Positions 25,181 through 36,140 of a DNA stretch of 64,000 bases are shown here, piece by piece (the stretch's first letter is position 1; each line of letters starts with the position of its first letter). The notes beneath the pieces were generated by a model. The model saw only the letters and a list, made by a program, of their open reading frames with translations. It searched no databases and had not been told where the DNA came from. The translations under genes were made by a program, and so were the position numbers. Source of the DNA: Ganoderma boninense (lineage: Eukaryota > Basidiomycota > Agaricomycetes > Polyporales > Polyporaceae). Where the stretch lies: positions 2,577,303 through 2,641,302 of the forward strand of contig CM035310.1 in the NCBI GenBank assembly GCA_002900995.3. The letters are read 5' to 3'.

Positions 25181-26009
25181 CCTCATCCACTGTCCCGGTT
25201 CCAGAACAACTCCGAACACCGGCAACGTGTCTCTCTTCGCCTCTTCCCCCTTGCTTCCCCCCAGAGTTATTGCTGCACACTCGTAGTATAGCTTCCTGGG
25301 CTCGATACCCATAGTATTGAAATGTAATCGGGAGGCACGATAACAAAATGTATACCTCAATAGCAAGTTCTTATCTACTAGTAGCCTGCTCACCCGTCAA
25401 CATTCGATCGTCTTCTGCACTCAGGAATGTTGTCCGTGGTGGCTTTTCGAGGACGATGGATATCTTGGGACCCAGAGGGCACCGACTGCGTCGTACCCAC
25501 ATTGACATTGCCATCTTGGACGCAGAACGAGCGGGGAGGTTAGAGAAGGTCTAGCCTGGTCTAGCCAGGAATGATTCACCACGTGGAGAAGTACTTGGCA
25601 GTTCACCACTAGTGGCTCATCAACGTCAAAGGCACGATCGGGAGGCGAGTCGAGAACGTCGGGACTGCCAACGACGGAAATCTGTCGGGAAGGGCGCAAT
25701 TCGGCCGCACACAGGTGGTAAGTAAGTACTGACTTTTCTGGTTATGCAATGTTAGAGCGCGCAGATGTGTGACGATTCGGAAGAGCTTGGTCGCTAGATG
25801 AGATCGTATGTATGAGAAGATACCTATACTGCGAATGATGTTGGAGTAGGGTATCTAAGATTAGTTAGAGAGTTTGACGGCGTGGCACGCGGGAAAATGC
25901 GGGCTGCTGATGTGAGGGAGACGGGACGGAGGCATCTACAACGGGGAAAAACGGGGGGTGCAGGTGCAGAGTGCGCAGAGGTGTAGGTGACCAAGTGAGC
26001 CGTCCCGTG

Positions 26010-26093
26010 GTTGGGGGGGGGGGCGGGAAACACCTACGGGGAGGGGGAACACCTAGGGGGAGGGGGGAACACCTAGGGGGAGGGGGGAGAGGG
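26010..26093. repeat. G-rich tandem repeat
   Basis: About three copies of a roughly 20-bp unit of the form GGGAAcACCTAgGGGGAGG, preceded by a run of about ten G. Repeated G runs on the plus strand could fold as G-quadruplexes. The last two copies are almost identical. Confidence 0.8.
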
Positions 26094-26123
26094 ATGACGA
26101 CGGTGCGCAGTGCGCAGTGCGTG

Positions 26124-26290
26124 GATGGACTGGCGATTGACGCGAGGTAGGCAGCCAAGGGAGCGCGGTCGCAAGCCGGGACGGGAGCGTCCGATCCTGG
26201 AGGCATCACGTGTAGGGAGGGTTGCCGTGGATCTGGCGGTTGGCGCGAGGGCGGCCAAGGGAGCGCGGTCGCAAGCCGGGAGGGGAGCAA
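26124..26290. repeat. Two-copy direct repeat, about 65 bp, spaced about 103 bp
   Basis: Copy 1 at about 26124-26188 and copy 2 at about 26227-26289 share a core of about 30 bp that is identical (ending GGTCGCAAGCCGGG) within a longer, imperfect match (TGGATc..CTGGCG.TTG.CGCGAGG). A short GTGCGCA repeat lies just before copy 1. Confidence 0.75.
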
Positions 26291-27528
26291 CCACAAACCG
26301 TTTATATATACGTTTCCGTTTACTTTACCATTCCGTGTAAACATAAACTAAATGGTTGGAGCCTTAAATACAATACCGACTTGGACTCGAACCTCTTGGT
26401 CTTCATGGCTCGCATTCTCTTCGATCCTTTGTTCTGACTCTCGGTCCAAATTTCAGAAAAGCTAGAGGTCAGGCAGCGATTTCTTTCCCTGAGTAGCATT
26501 GCATGACTCACGTTTCACTTTGTCCAGCGATCATATGTCTGAGTCCTCAGCAGGTTGCCCAGTGTAGAGGGACATGCGGAGACACTTAGAATGCGGATGA
26601 ATTCAGAAGAGTCGATGTGATGTGTTGCTATGCACATTATCGGCACAATATCAATATGGTGGCTGCTCCAGTGCATCTCAGCCCACTCTGTTCATTCGGC
26701 CATTCCACACTGGCTTGTCAACGTACTGCAGGTGAACTTCTGGACCTTTGCGCCAGCTCATGCTCTCGACCACAGAACGCGGCTTCCTTCAAGTATCGGT
26801 GCCACACCGGAGCAGGGGACAAGCGTGGAGCGGGCAGTCAACCTCCGACGGCATCCTGTCATTCAGGGACCTGTGCTCACGAAGCGCACACTTGCATGAC
26901 GGAGATCAGATGCTGCCTGTGCGGCCCTTTCACTGACAGCTGAATGGTGCAGCTGACAAGAAGCCATCTACTGAAGCTGGGAAGTTGCTATGTATATGCG
27001 ATCACTAGTAACGCATGTCTGACCACGTTTCCACTACTGTACTCATCTGCGCAGCATTTGCCATCCGTCGAACAGGCCTCGGAATATCGCCAACACGAGG
27101 TCCCAGGTTTGTAGTTTGCGCATACACCTATCCTGAAGTGGGATGCGAGACCTATGCACACCGGATCGATTCCCTCCCAGAAGCTCGCATCGCATTTTAC
27201 TCTCAATCCAATTCGTCCTCGAGCTCTCAGGCCCTCGAGGCCTCATTCGCCATTCGCCATGGGGCAATGAGCGCAATTTGTTTTCGCCCCCCGCTAAGCA
27301 TGGTTATTCAGTAAGCGAACCACGCACGCAGTGCCGATGTCATCCCCCACAATTACTCAATCTTGTTTAGGTTGTCTCTTTACGTACTTACCACGGTGTT
27401 TCGCAGGGAAATGCCGACACGAAGTCGAAGATATGCGGTTGATGCATACGCGTACATGAGGCACGAGCTCTCCCTCTGCACCACCCTTCTTTCACTCCAT
27501 TACCGACACACTCGGTCTCAAAACTAGG

Positions 27529-29076
27529 ATGCCCATCCTTCCAACGATACTCGTTGAAGCCTCTGGAGTTTCCAACAGCGATGGCGCCGTCTTCCAGCGG
27601 CCACTGTCCAACGCTTCCTTCACCCTCGACTCGTCCGGCGTGGCAGGTTTCTTCGGGGGTGACAGCTCAGTCGCGGGCATGGCGACCGTGAACCTCATCC
27701 CAAACCGCCGCTGGGGAGGCTGGTACAACACACCCGGTAGCTACGAGATCGCGAAGCGCTACGGCCCCCTCGCGAAGTCGAAGCTGTGCGACGGCCTCTT
27801 CCCCGAGGGCGAGCACGACCCCACGCGGCTGTTCGGAATCGACGGGCAGAACGGACCCCAGTTCATCGCAATCCACTCGGGCTCGAGCTTCGCGCGCACT
27901 GGCCATCTCGGGCACCTCCTCGCCAACAAGGCGCGCGACATGCCCTGCACCCGCGCGCCCTTCACGTCGCCGAACGCGCGCACCACCACGAGCCCGCCCG
28001 TCACCATCGTCAACCTGCGCCACGTGCCCCGCGAGAGCGACCACCCCCGCCTCCCGCAGCACTGGGAGCACTCGGCGCTCTTCTCGCTCGCGCCTATCGC
28101 GGTCAGCGTGGGCGCGTGCGTGCTATGTGCGCTAGTCGCGGACTGGTTTAGCTTCGCGAGCATCGCGGTCGGCATCGTCGCGCACGGCTCCGCGTGCTAC
28201 ATCATCGGCTCCGGGAAGCTGACGTTCAAGCACCCCAAGCCCGCGCCGGACGCGCCGCCCGGGGACGGCGTGCTCAAGGGCGACGGAGACGTCGTGATCC
28301 TGGTCGGCGACGAGGGCGCGGTGAACGCGTTCACGCGCGGCCGCTTCCGCCTCGAGTACGGTGCGGAGCCGGATGGCGGACTGGAGGCGGGGCCGCAGCG
28401 CCGCTTCCGCCACCCCAAGCGGGAGGGCACGGGCGCGGGCACGTTCTCGGAGAAGGAGACGGTACAGGTCGAGCATCGCTCCCGGCGGTCCAGCAGCTGG
28501 ATCCCGCGGAGACACCTCATCGGCCCCTGCGCGCTCCTGCTCATGGGGCAGTTCCTCGTGCAGCTCCTCCTCATCCCGCTCGGGTCGCTGTTCGGGCAGC
28601 TCATGTTCATCGCGTCCCTCCTCGCGTCGTGGGCGTACAACACGTACCTCTCGGCCATCGACCGCGAGGAGATCCAGACGGAGATCCTCTTCGACGTGCT
28701 GCAGGTCGACGAGGAGGACATCCAGAAGTACCAGCTGCGCACGTGGACCGCGACTGTCGCGTTCACCTGCTACGTGCTCGCCTCGGCACACCCTATCGAG
28801 GACCCCCTTGCGCTCCTGGACGCGCTGCTCCCGAACAACACGGAGGTGTGGAGGGCATGGAAGAGGAAGATGGCGGCGAAGTTGCAGGAGCGGAAATATT
28901 TCGACCACAGCGATGTGGAGTTCAAGTTCTCCGAAGCAGACACCTGCGTCGTGGGTGAGAAGTACCAGGGTCTGCTGAGGACCTTCTTCCATGACGCTGA
29001 GAGTGCTTGGGGCGCTTGGTGCGATGTCCGCGACTGTGAACGGATGGTCGCGCTTCGTAGGCCATTGAAGGTCTAA
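27529..29076 (+). CDS. Unknown membrane protein, 515 aa, single exon
   Basis: A long uninterrupted frame with ATG start, 515 aa. Strong GC bias at third codon positions, above that of its neighbours, marks it as a genuine, probably resident gene. Four hydrophobic segments are visible at about residues 183-205, 206-228, 330-352 and 355-377, as two hairpins separated by a hydrophilic, charged loop of about 100 residues rich in Gly, Asp and Arg. The N-terminal 180 residues are soluble, with a conserved-looking part around L-F-G-I-D-G-Q-N-G-P. The C-terminus is cytoplasmic in character, with a helical charged stretch. There is no signal peptide at the extreme N-terminus. I recognise no family. 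The frame opposite it (28132-29160, minus) is a GC-driven shadow. Confidence 0.8.
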   Translation: MPILPTILVEASGVSNSDGAVFQRPLSNASFTLDSSGVAGFFGGDSSVAGMATVNLIPNRRWGGWYNTPGSYEIAKRYGPLAKSKLCDGLFPEGEHDPTRLFGIDGQNGPQFIAIHSGSSFARTGHLGHLLANKARDMPCTRAPFTSPNARTTTSPPVTIVNLRHVPRESDHPRLPQHWEHSALFSLAPIAVSVGACVLCALVADWFSFASIAVGIVAHGSACYIIGSGKLTFKHPKPAPDAPPGDGVLKGDGDVVILVGDEGAVNAFTRGRFRLEYGAEPDGGLEAGPQRRFRHPKREGTGAGTFSEKETVQVEHRSRRSSSWIPRRHLIGPCALLLMGQFLVQLLLIPLGSLFGQLMFIASLLASWAYNTYLSAIDREEIQTEILFDVLQVDEEDIQKYQLRTWTATVAFTCYVLASAHPIEDPLALLDALLPNNTEVWRAWKRKMAAKLQERKYFDHSDVEFKFSEADTCVVGEKYQGLLRTFFHDAESAWGAWCDVRDCERMVALRRPLKV

Positions 29077-30531
29077 CTGGATGTATAGCGTTATGGCACC
29101 GTACAGCTGCTTGTTTTGGAGCTCACGTCCTATCCACAATCTCATGGAACATGGAGCCATGTGCGCCGGTGGGGATAATGTTTGAAGCTTCTTTCGTTTT
29201 TTGTGCGCCGCTGAACTGATGTCGTAGTTGCGGTGGAGCCGTTCTGAAGGGCAATGGATTCAACCTTTGAACAGGATGTAAAATGGCGACAATGTGGCGG
29301 GGGTTGATGGTCACCAATGGACCGCCCAGGGAGGCAGGCAGCATGAAGAGACTCTTCGAATTCCCTCTTGAGGTCCGTGAGGGGCGACTGAAATGGTAAC
29401 GTACTTCAAGTTGTGGTATTGTGTCCGAAGCACCTCGACCATATATGTACTTCTAAATGGATCGGAATGCAGGCTGCGCCGTACGGGAATTCGGTGCAGC
29501 TATCAGTGAGTACTGAGACACATTCCTCCTCCCCGTCCATTGACTTACACATGATACTGTCTCCCTACAACACCTTCTGTGGCTCAAACAGCAATATGTC
29601 CATATCCCGTCAACGTCTTCTATCCCGGACCCGGCGATTCACATTCCCAACCATCCATCCCGCTGTTCCTGGGCTTACCTCTAACTCTGTGACCCGTTAT
29701 TGTGTCCCAAGCGAACAAGGCGGGCCGCAAGGGCAGTGGCAGGAACAGCAGTAGTACTGAACCGGGTAGCTTTGTCAGTATCCACCTGTCTGTCTTGTGC
29801 GCCAGGTCTGAGTTGTGCCCGATTCACGGAAACTTGAAGTTGTCTGGAGGCTATTGTGAGTAGTGATTCATGCTTTGTTTTCCCTCTGATTGACAATCTC
29901 TTCATCTCTCACGTCATCAGTTCATCGGCATAGCGATTTCCCACCACTATTACTTGAGGTACGTAGTCGCGAATTGTCCCACCCTCTGCAGCACCCATCG
30001 TGCCGTACTCTGTGTCGACGTCGCCTTGAGCCACCATTATACGATGGATCTCTGGACGCCGTTCTGTCTTCGGCATTCCCGTCTGCCCCTTCAGTCCTCG
30101 TCGTACAGGCAAGTGTTCCCCCACAGTCTCTTCGCGACGATCGGTAGGACTCCGAGTCAAGTGGCATGAAGTTATACGTCCACATCCAGTGCCAGCTGAA
30201 GTTGGCAGCTCGTTTCAGAGTGAAGACAAACAGCCATTCACCATTCCACGGGTCGCACAGCGTGTATACTATCTAGATAAATGGCAATATGCTATACAAT
30301 CGACGGTGGACGCACAGATCTAGAAACAATGGAGAAGCATATTAGGAGTCATCATCGGGAATATTGGACGTTTGTGGTAAGTATTGGGTTCATGTGCAAT
30401 CCCTTGTCCTGTCTCCATTCGTGAATACGTTTACCCTGGACGTCCTTATCCTGTAATCTCTCCAGCAACAGGAGGTTGAAGAGAAGCAGGCATCGGAACG
30501 ATGAAGAGCCATGTACAGTCTATGGGGCGCC
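29077..30531. other. 1.45 kb intergenic, no gene recognised
   Basis: No supported gene. It separates the membrane-protein gene from the 3' end of HET-A. Short frames on both strands lack any recognisable domain. Confidence 0.5.
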
Positions 30532-33225
30532 CTAAGACGAGACTGGGGTGCTGTTTCCCTGCGTGGGAGTGGTATCATGCCTGAGTTTCCCGGACAAGAA
30601 GCGAAGAATTCGAGCAGTGAACGATGTGCGCGAAGGGGGACGAGGTGGGGACGCTGTGACCAGAGTCCGAGCTTGGGTGGTGGTGAGGGCTGGGAGATCA
30701 TTCTGGAGGTCATCTTGAATTACACGTGAAGAGTCCGTCTCAAGCGTCTCAATCTGCCGAGGAGAGGGACCGGGTTGGGATGCCGTGAATGGAGATTGCT
30801 GGGCAGTGAGGCCCAAAAATTCCTTTTCGAAGCCATTCATGAGTCTGTGGAACTGCTGCAACGCTTCGATCGGTATGTCAGGAGCGCCAGCATGGTGTGG
30901 AGAGTCTGTCTCGAGTGTTTCGACCTGCGGAGATGAGGGACCAGGTTGGGATGGCGCGTCGCGAACTTGTTTCGACTGTTGAGTAGCGACGTCCCGAAGG
31001 TCGTGTTCGAAGTCACTGAAAAGTTGCTGCAACTGCAACAGTGTACTGATTGACCCTCCAGGAATGTAAGGCGTGGACTCGCTCTCCATGTCTTCGATCT
31101 GCGGCGAAGAGGGCCCGGGTTGGGACGGTGTGATAGAAGCTTCGGCAGCAGCTGCGAGTGGGCCCGAAAAGTCTTCTTCGAGGTGACTGAGAAGTCGTTG
31201 CAACTGCAACACTGTACTGAGGGATACACCGACGTCACTGTGGTGCGAAGAGTCGTCGTCTCGCCCGGACGTTTCGTCCCGCGAGAAAGGAAAGCGAGGA
31301 GTTCGGGATGATGAGAGGAGGGTTTCGGGGATGGGGCATGGTGACTCTCTCTGTGCGTCCGCAATCGACGGGAAGGAGATACCAGATCCTTGAAGCATCT
31401 CCCTGAACCTACGACCGAAGAGTTCGAGGTGTATTACGACGGCGGTCTCTGGCAGCTTGCGCCTGGACTCCGCGAAGGACAGTCGCACCAACCGGTCCCC
31501 ATCTCCAAAGTCTCTCGACCGCATCGCCCACGACTCTGAGTCGAGGTGGTCCTTGGAGCAGTCGTGGGTGAATTCGTTCGGGCTGACCAGGGTTGTTACG
31601 AAGACCTTCGCCCATAGAGCTGCGTGATCGTCAGGACCGCGATGCTGTTCGGTGCATTTGCCGATGCACAGGTAGATACGACCCTCAGAACGGTGGACGA
31701 TCCTAATAATTTGAAGGGTGTCGCTGTATTGCGCTTCCCCTACTTCGAAGCGAAGCCCGGTGAATCGATCGACCAGCCAGCGGGGTAGTTGGAATCGAGA
31801 ACGAGGGTCGCAGTTGATAAGAAGGTTGGGGGAAGTCGCGCTTTCAGAGTCAAGGTCGGTCGCGGTGGGTATGAGGTAGATGGTGCTCCACGAGGCTTCT
31901 ACACGCTTCCCCTTGAAGGTCAGGTTGTATAGATCGCCGCCGAGGTCGCACATACGAGCAAGATAGATGGCGGGCCCCGTCGCAGATCTGGTATAACCAC
32001 GCCCAAGGAAGTAGCGTGGTCTCTGAGGATCTTTCGCCCTATCGTCCCGCGTAAGGAACAGCCCGAAATGACGAGCCCCCGCTTGGCATAATATAACCGC
32101 AATAGTGACGTCATCGACGATTGCCACAGGAAGTCGAAACTTGACCCCATAGCTAGTTGCTGTAGCCCGGGGAAGCTCGATACGATCGAAAGGGCCAGCG
32201 GTGGATGAACCCTGTCGAGATAAGCAGTCAGTTAACGAGCAAAGACACATATCACGGACCAAACTGACTCGAGGAGGGGGATACCGTTGTATCGCATTCG
32301 AGCCAAGATCTGGGATGTAGCGAAAGGAGTGGCGAAATTGTCGAGGAGAGTCGGCCAGAAGATACTGCCAAGGGTTGTCGCGGTCGATCTTCTCCTTGTT
32401 ACCTTCAAACAAGATACCATCGCGAATGATCTCATTCGGCATGATCGGTTCTCCGAACGCAAAGAGGCTCATGTCGCACTCTTTATGCTGCATGATTTCG
32501 TATTGAAGTCGTAGGAAAGCCCGCTTGCCCTCTCCATAGTTCGTCGGCATGTTGACACCGAACAGTCCCATCAGGCAGTAGGCTTCGTCCTCGACCCTCT
32601 TCGTCTTCCGCTGGGCAGCCCAGGACATGCGGATGCAGGCAGAGTACTGTGCGGGCCTGGTCATCCCGAGCATGAGCTTCACTGGGAGTCCGGTTATCAT
32701 TTGAAGTAACAAAGACAGCTCCGCTCTGGATCCTAGCGGGAGCCAATTACTGGAAAGGAAGATGACGGAATCGGGAGCAATGAGCTCCTGGAGCGTCCAT
32801 CCGCGCGTGTGCCATCGGCTCTTCCGGAAGTTAGATGAGAGCGCTTCCACAATGTCGTCGCTGGGAACGTCCTTGAGATACGCATAGCACACCTCGGATG
32901 ACTTGTACCACTTGTACATCGAGTTGATGGCCTCCGACAACTCGCTGCTGCTCGTCTTGTCGATGCAGCAGGAGTCGATCCATACCCAACGGTACCCGTG
33001 CTTCTCGGCGAGTATGCAGCACTCACGGATCTTGGAGGAGAGCTCTGGGTCGTCTCGAGGGTTTGTCCCGTTCGCTCGGCATCTTGCCGTGATGGCACGA
33101 ACTTGTTGGAAACTCTGCTCGCCGTCTTCGTCCCAAGTGTGGGAGAGGATGGCGTATCCTCCCTCGGCATCGAAATTCCTGTGGAAGGAGTGCAACTCGG
33201 CGCGGTCGGTGCTCAGTAGCCACAT
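30532..33225 (-). CDS. HET-A: heterokaryon-incompatibility (HET) domain protein, 878 aa
   Basis: HET-domain proteins trigger cell death on non-self recognition in fungal fusion. Exons 33225-32269 and 32211-30532 (minus strand). The N-terminal HET domain shows I-L-S-H-T-W (residues 26-31), W-V-W-I-D-S-C-C-I-D-K (80-90), the M-Y-K-W-Y block (103-107) and R-G-W-T-L-Q-E-L-I-A-P (141-151). Residues 215-260 (A-Y-C-L-M-G-L-F-G-V, then Y-G-E-G-K-R-A-F) match the region that follows HET in many basidiomycete proteins. A beta-rich middle follows. The C-terminus (about 640-850) consists of imperfect repeats of 55-60 residues, each a helix like L-L-Q-L-Q-Q-L-F-S-D-F-E plus a Q-P-G-P-S-S-P-Q linker. The 57-nt intron has no stop and is a multiple of three, so retention would keep the frame. 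A 5' leader intron (about 33295-33239) is shared with HET-C. Confidence 0.9.
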   Translation of the reverse strand: MWLLSTDRAELHSFHRNFDAEGGYAILSHTWDEDGEQSFQQVRAITARCRANGTNPRDDPELSSKIRECCILAEKHGYRWVWIDSCCIDKTSSSELSEAINSMYKWYKSSEVCYAYLKDVPSDDIVEALSSNFRKSRWHTRGWTLQELIAPDSVIFLSSNWLPLGSRAELSLLLQMITGLPVKLMLGMTRPAQYSACIRMSWAAQRKTKRVEDEAYCLMGLFGVNMPTNYGEGKRAFLRLQYEIMQHKECDMSLFAFGEPIMPNEIIRDGILFEGNKEKIDRDNPWQYLLADSPRQFRHSFRYIPDLGSNAIQRYPPPRVSLVRDMCLCSLTDCLSRQGSSTAGPFDRIELPRATATSYGVKFRLPVAIVDDVTIAVILCQAGARHFGLFLTRDDRAKDPQRPRYFLGRGYTRSATGPAIYLARMCDLGGDLYNLTFKGKRVEASWSTIYLIPTATDLDSESATSPNLLINCDPRSRFQLPRWLVDRFTGLRFEVGEAQYSDTLQIIRIVHRSEGRIYLCIGKCTEQHRGPDDHAALWAKVFVTTLVSPNEFTHDCSKDHLDSESWAMRSRDFGDGDRLVRLSFAESRRKLPETAVVIHLELFGRRFREMLQGSGISFPSIADAQRESPCPIPETLLSSSRTPRFPFSRDETSGRDDDSSHHSDVGVSLSTVLQLQRLLSHLEEDFSGPLAAAAEASITPSQPGPSSPQIEDMESESTPYIPGGSISTLLQLQQLFSDFEHDLRDVATQQSKQVRDAPSQPGPSSPQVETLETDSPHHAGAPDIPIEALQQFHRLMNGFEKEFLGLTAQQSPFTASQPGPSPRQIETLETDSSRVIQDDLQNDLPALTTTQARTLVTASPPRPPSRTSFTARILRFLSGKLRHDTTPTQGNSTPVSS

Positions 33226-33950
33226 GATGTAGCGTTCTATGCACAGGGCATCAGACGTCTGCAGACACCTTGAGAAAAATATGAGGTATACGTACTAGAT
33301 GGCTGATGCAAATAGAACCAGCGATAACGAAGAATGGAATGTTTGCGAAAATGCCAACGTGTCGGCGTGACTCGAGGGAAGCGGGGGAAGCGGAGCAGCG
33401 TATCGCGTAGGACAGCGAGGGAGGGGAAGTGGATGTTGCTTGCCACCAGTGAGGGGAGAGCGACAGTTTATAAAGGGAGAATCGCATGTTGGACATGCAT
33501 TCTCGGTCAGGCATTCTTGTATTAGCGTCCAGTGGTGGGTCGCACTGCCTACATGCATGCCAGTGCACGACCATCCAATGACGATGCCGCATTCAACCAC
33601 CCAAGGGGGGCAGGATGTGAAGGTCGACAATATGAATGTGGTTGGAGGTGCATGTTCCTCCGGATATCGGCGCTCGATCAACCGAGGTGGTGTAAACACG
33701 ACTCGGTGGGACACCATGATGGACGGCCTGTGCAAAGCAGCTGGGGAGACGCCGTCTCCTCGACGCGAAATTTGTGTGACAGCCAGCGACATGCTACTCA
33801 TTTCAGATCTTTCACAGCAGGCATCAGCGATAAATGCACTCGTAGATGTGTCTGGCGACAACTGGAACTGTTGAACAAACAAGGAAAATTACGAAGGTTC
33901 AGATTGAAAACTGACACCGGCGAGGCAAGTACATGCCCCATCTACGAGAA

Positions 33951-35161
33951 TCATTGACATGTTCGCCTGTAGTGCATCCAGTCATGAACAGACACGTCCA
34001 TACAGCAGTCCTCCAACTCCGCCGAGTCGCTGTCAGGTAGAGACTCGGACGCCTCAGGGGCAGGACAGTGCTTCGGGCACTGCCCAGCCCAGCCCGGGAC
34101 CACTTCGCCAGCGATGCATGGCAGAAGGCCCCAGATCTCTTCTTGTGCTTCGCCCTCCCTCGCCTTCACCATCTCCGCACACGCCGCGCACAGCCCGGCA
34201 TCCGCGTGTTCCACCGTACTTCCTTGCAGGATAGGGAAGCACATGGGCTCAGACGGCCGGCTGTCCAGCAGAGAGTCAACAGTCGTCTGCCGCATCCTGT
34301 CCAGCGAGTCGCCGCACTGGACACCTCCACAAGCTGGATCGCACTCAGACCGATAGACACAGCCGGCGGAAACGATGCACGCCCCGACGAGCCTGTCTCG
34401 CGTCAGCCGGACCCGCACAATGTCGTCTACCGACAGGGTCTCTTTGCCGCGGTCATCGCGCACGTACCCGTTGGTGAGGTCCTCGACGGAGAGCCTACAG
34501 CACGCGAAGATGGCCCCAGCAGCAAGGGAAGGGTGATCGATCGTCCGGGCAAGGTTCACCACGCCTATAGCGCCCGCCTCGAGGAAACCTGGAGGCGTCC
34601 GCATGTCGAAACGCAAGCCGCCAGGCGTGAAGTGGCGCTCGAGCCACGCGACAGCGGAATGGTAGAGGAGGCTCGATTCGTACTTGCGACTGAGGTGGAT
34701 GATGGCGGATATCTTCTCGAAAGATGACTCGTCCCGTATAAGTGGCGGCTTGGAGCACGAGGCGGTCCTGTCACGACGAGAATCAGGGAACAGTTCAGAG
34801 CCTAGGAAGATGTGGAAGAAACATACCGTTGCAGGAAGTTCCTCGAACCAGCCTCCAAGAACCAGCTAAGGTCCAGAAGGTCGTCGTCCAGGTCATGCGA
34901 CCATTCTCCGCAAGACGTGTTCGTGGCGAAGACGAGATCGTGCAGTCTGGGAGATATCGAAAGCAACACATCCCCATTCATAGGAAAAGCGACGTCGCCA
35001 CAGAATATTGCACCTTGCAGCAGTGGAGAAGCACCGGGCGCCTTGGGAGACTGCCAAGATTCGAGATCGTCTTCAAGTTGCCATGAGTCTCGTGAATAAG
35101 GCCAGTCGAGTGGCGGCAGAGAGCCTTCGGAGGATCGACGAGACGCCAGTAGTGCAGCCAT
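33951..35161 (-). CDS. BTB-A: BTB-like Cys-rich protein, 383 aa
   Basis: Exons 35161-34827 and 34767-33951 with a 59-nt intron; phase and total length are consistent with 383 aa. The N-terminal half resembles a divergent BTB/POZ fold: a strand region around G-D-V-A-F-P-M, then L-L-S-I-S-P-R-L-H-D-L-V-F, and after the intron I-I-H-L-S-R-K-Y-E with A-V-A-W-L-E-R-H-F-T. The C-terminal half has paired cysteines (C-V-Y-R-S-E-C-D-P-A-C, L-C-A-A-C-A-E-M, C-P-K-H-C) that look metal-binding. BTB-like proteins mediate dimerisation and cullin-adaptor binding; no specific partner can be inferred. It lies about 0.7 kb upstream of HET-A on the same strand and diverges from MFS-A across about 1 kb. BTB-C is its close paralogue, BTB-B its decayed one. 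Confidence 0.75.
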
Positions 35162-36140
35162 GGGGAAGAGATGCCGGGATGCAGCGGCAAGATGGGGGGA
35201 GCGAACAGGATATATAAACCATGAACTCGATACAAAGAGCAATGACGACGAGTGGCGGACCGCAACGGTTGTAACACACCTTCAGCCGTATCGGGATCAT
35301 GACAATAAGCACCTCGCGTTCACAACAAAGACTCTGCGGCAAAAGGACCACTGACATTCATCAGTGGCCAAGAAGAAACAAGAGTGCCCGGTTCCGTGTG
35401 GAGCACTCACCAGTACCAACCGTGACTTCAACGCAGGTGTGAATCAACTAGAGGTGACCCTTTTGTTGCCGAAGTCGGTCTGGCCTTAATTACCGCATGT
35501 TGTAATGCGAGTGGGAGTAGACAGGATGTGAGGAACTGGGAGACGGGTGCGTTCGATGTGGCAGGAGACAAAGCTGATGCGGAGCGGACCGCGGAAGCAA
35601 TCGTCGGGGCCCGGAAAGAGTGAAGGCGTCTACGTTGCCAGAAAGAGACGGGCTGCCCTGGAACAGACTGCGGCCGAACGCCGTCATCAGCGCGGCCACA
35701 TCACACTCAAGCCAAGTTGCGCCCCTTGCACCCCTTGGCGAAGACAATTTATACAGGCCATGGTCTAGTTTTTTGCGAGGTGTAGTTGGGTGTTATATCC
35801 ATTAAATTTTGTCGAGACCTCTTTACATGCCGGCGCACAGCACAAGTCAGCGACGACAGTGAGGAACAGCTATGGCACCAAGCTATTTACCCCGGATTCA
35901 CCGTTCGACTCGGAATCTCGGATGCAAACTCCGCATCAATCTGCGTCATGGTCCCAGGTACGTCCTCCCTGAATTTGTCTGCGCTGTTCTGCAATGACAA
36001 AGCGATGCAGCCGAAAAACGTCTACCCTCTGCATGGCCGCAGCTCCGAGTCCGTAGATGTGCCCACATACACAGATATAATCTGCCACTGCACTGTCTGT
36101 CTCCTCGCCCAACCTCACTTCTACTACCCTATTCTCCGAG

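Larger units (their letters stand above)
25181..27528. other. 2.3 kb intergenic, no gene recognised
   Basis: No supported gene. It holds the tandem repeats at 26.0-26.3 kb listed separately. Short open frames exist on both strands but have no recognisable family and no consistent splicing. It separates the transposon-linked array from the resident membrane-protein gene. Confidence 0.5.

Noticed and set aside
28132..29160. Long antisense open frame (342 codons) opposite the membrane-protein gene
   Set aside because: Arg/Glu-rich shadow caused by high GC at third positions of the plus-strand gene; no splice or domain support.
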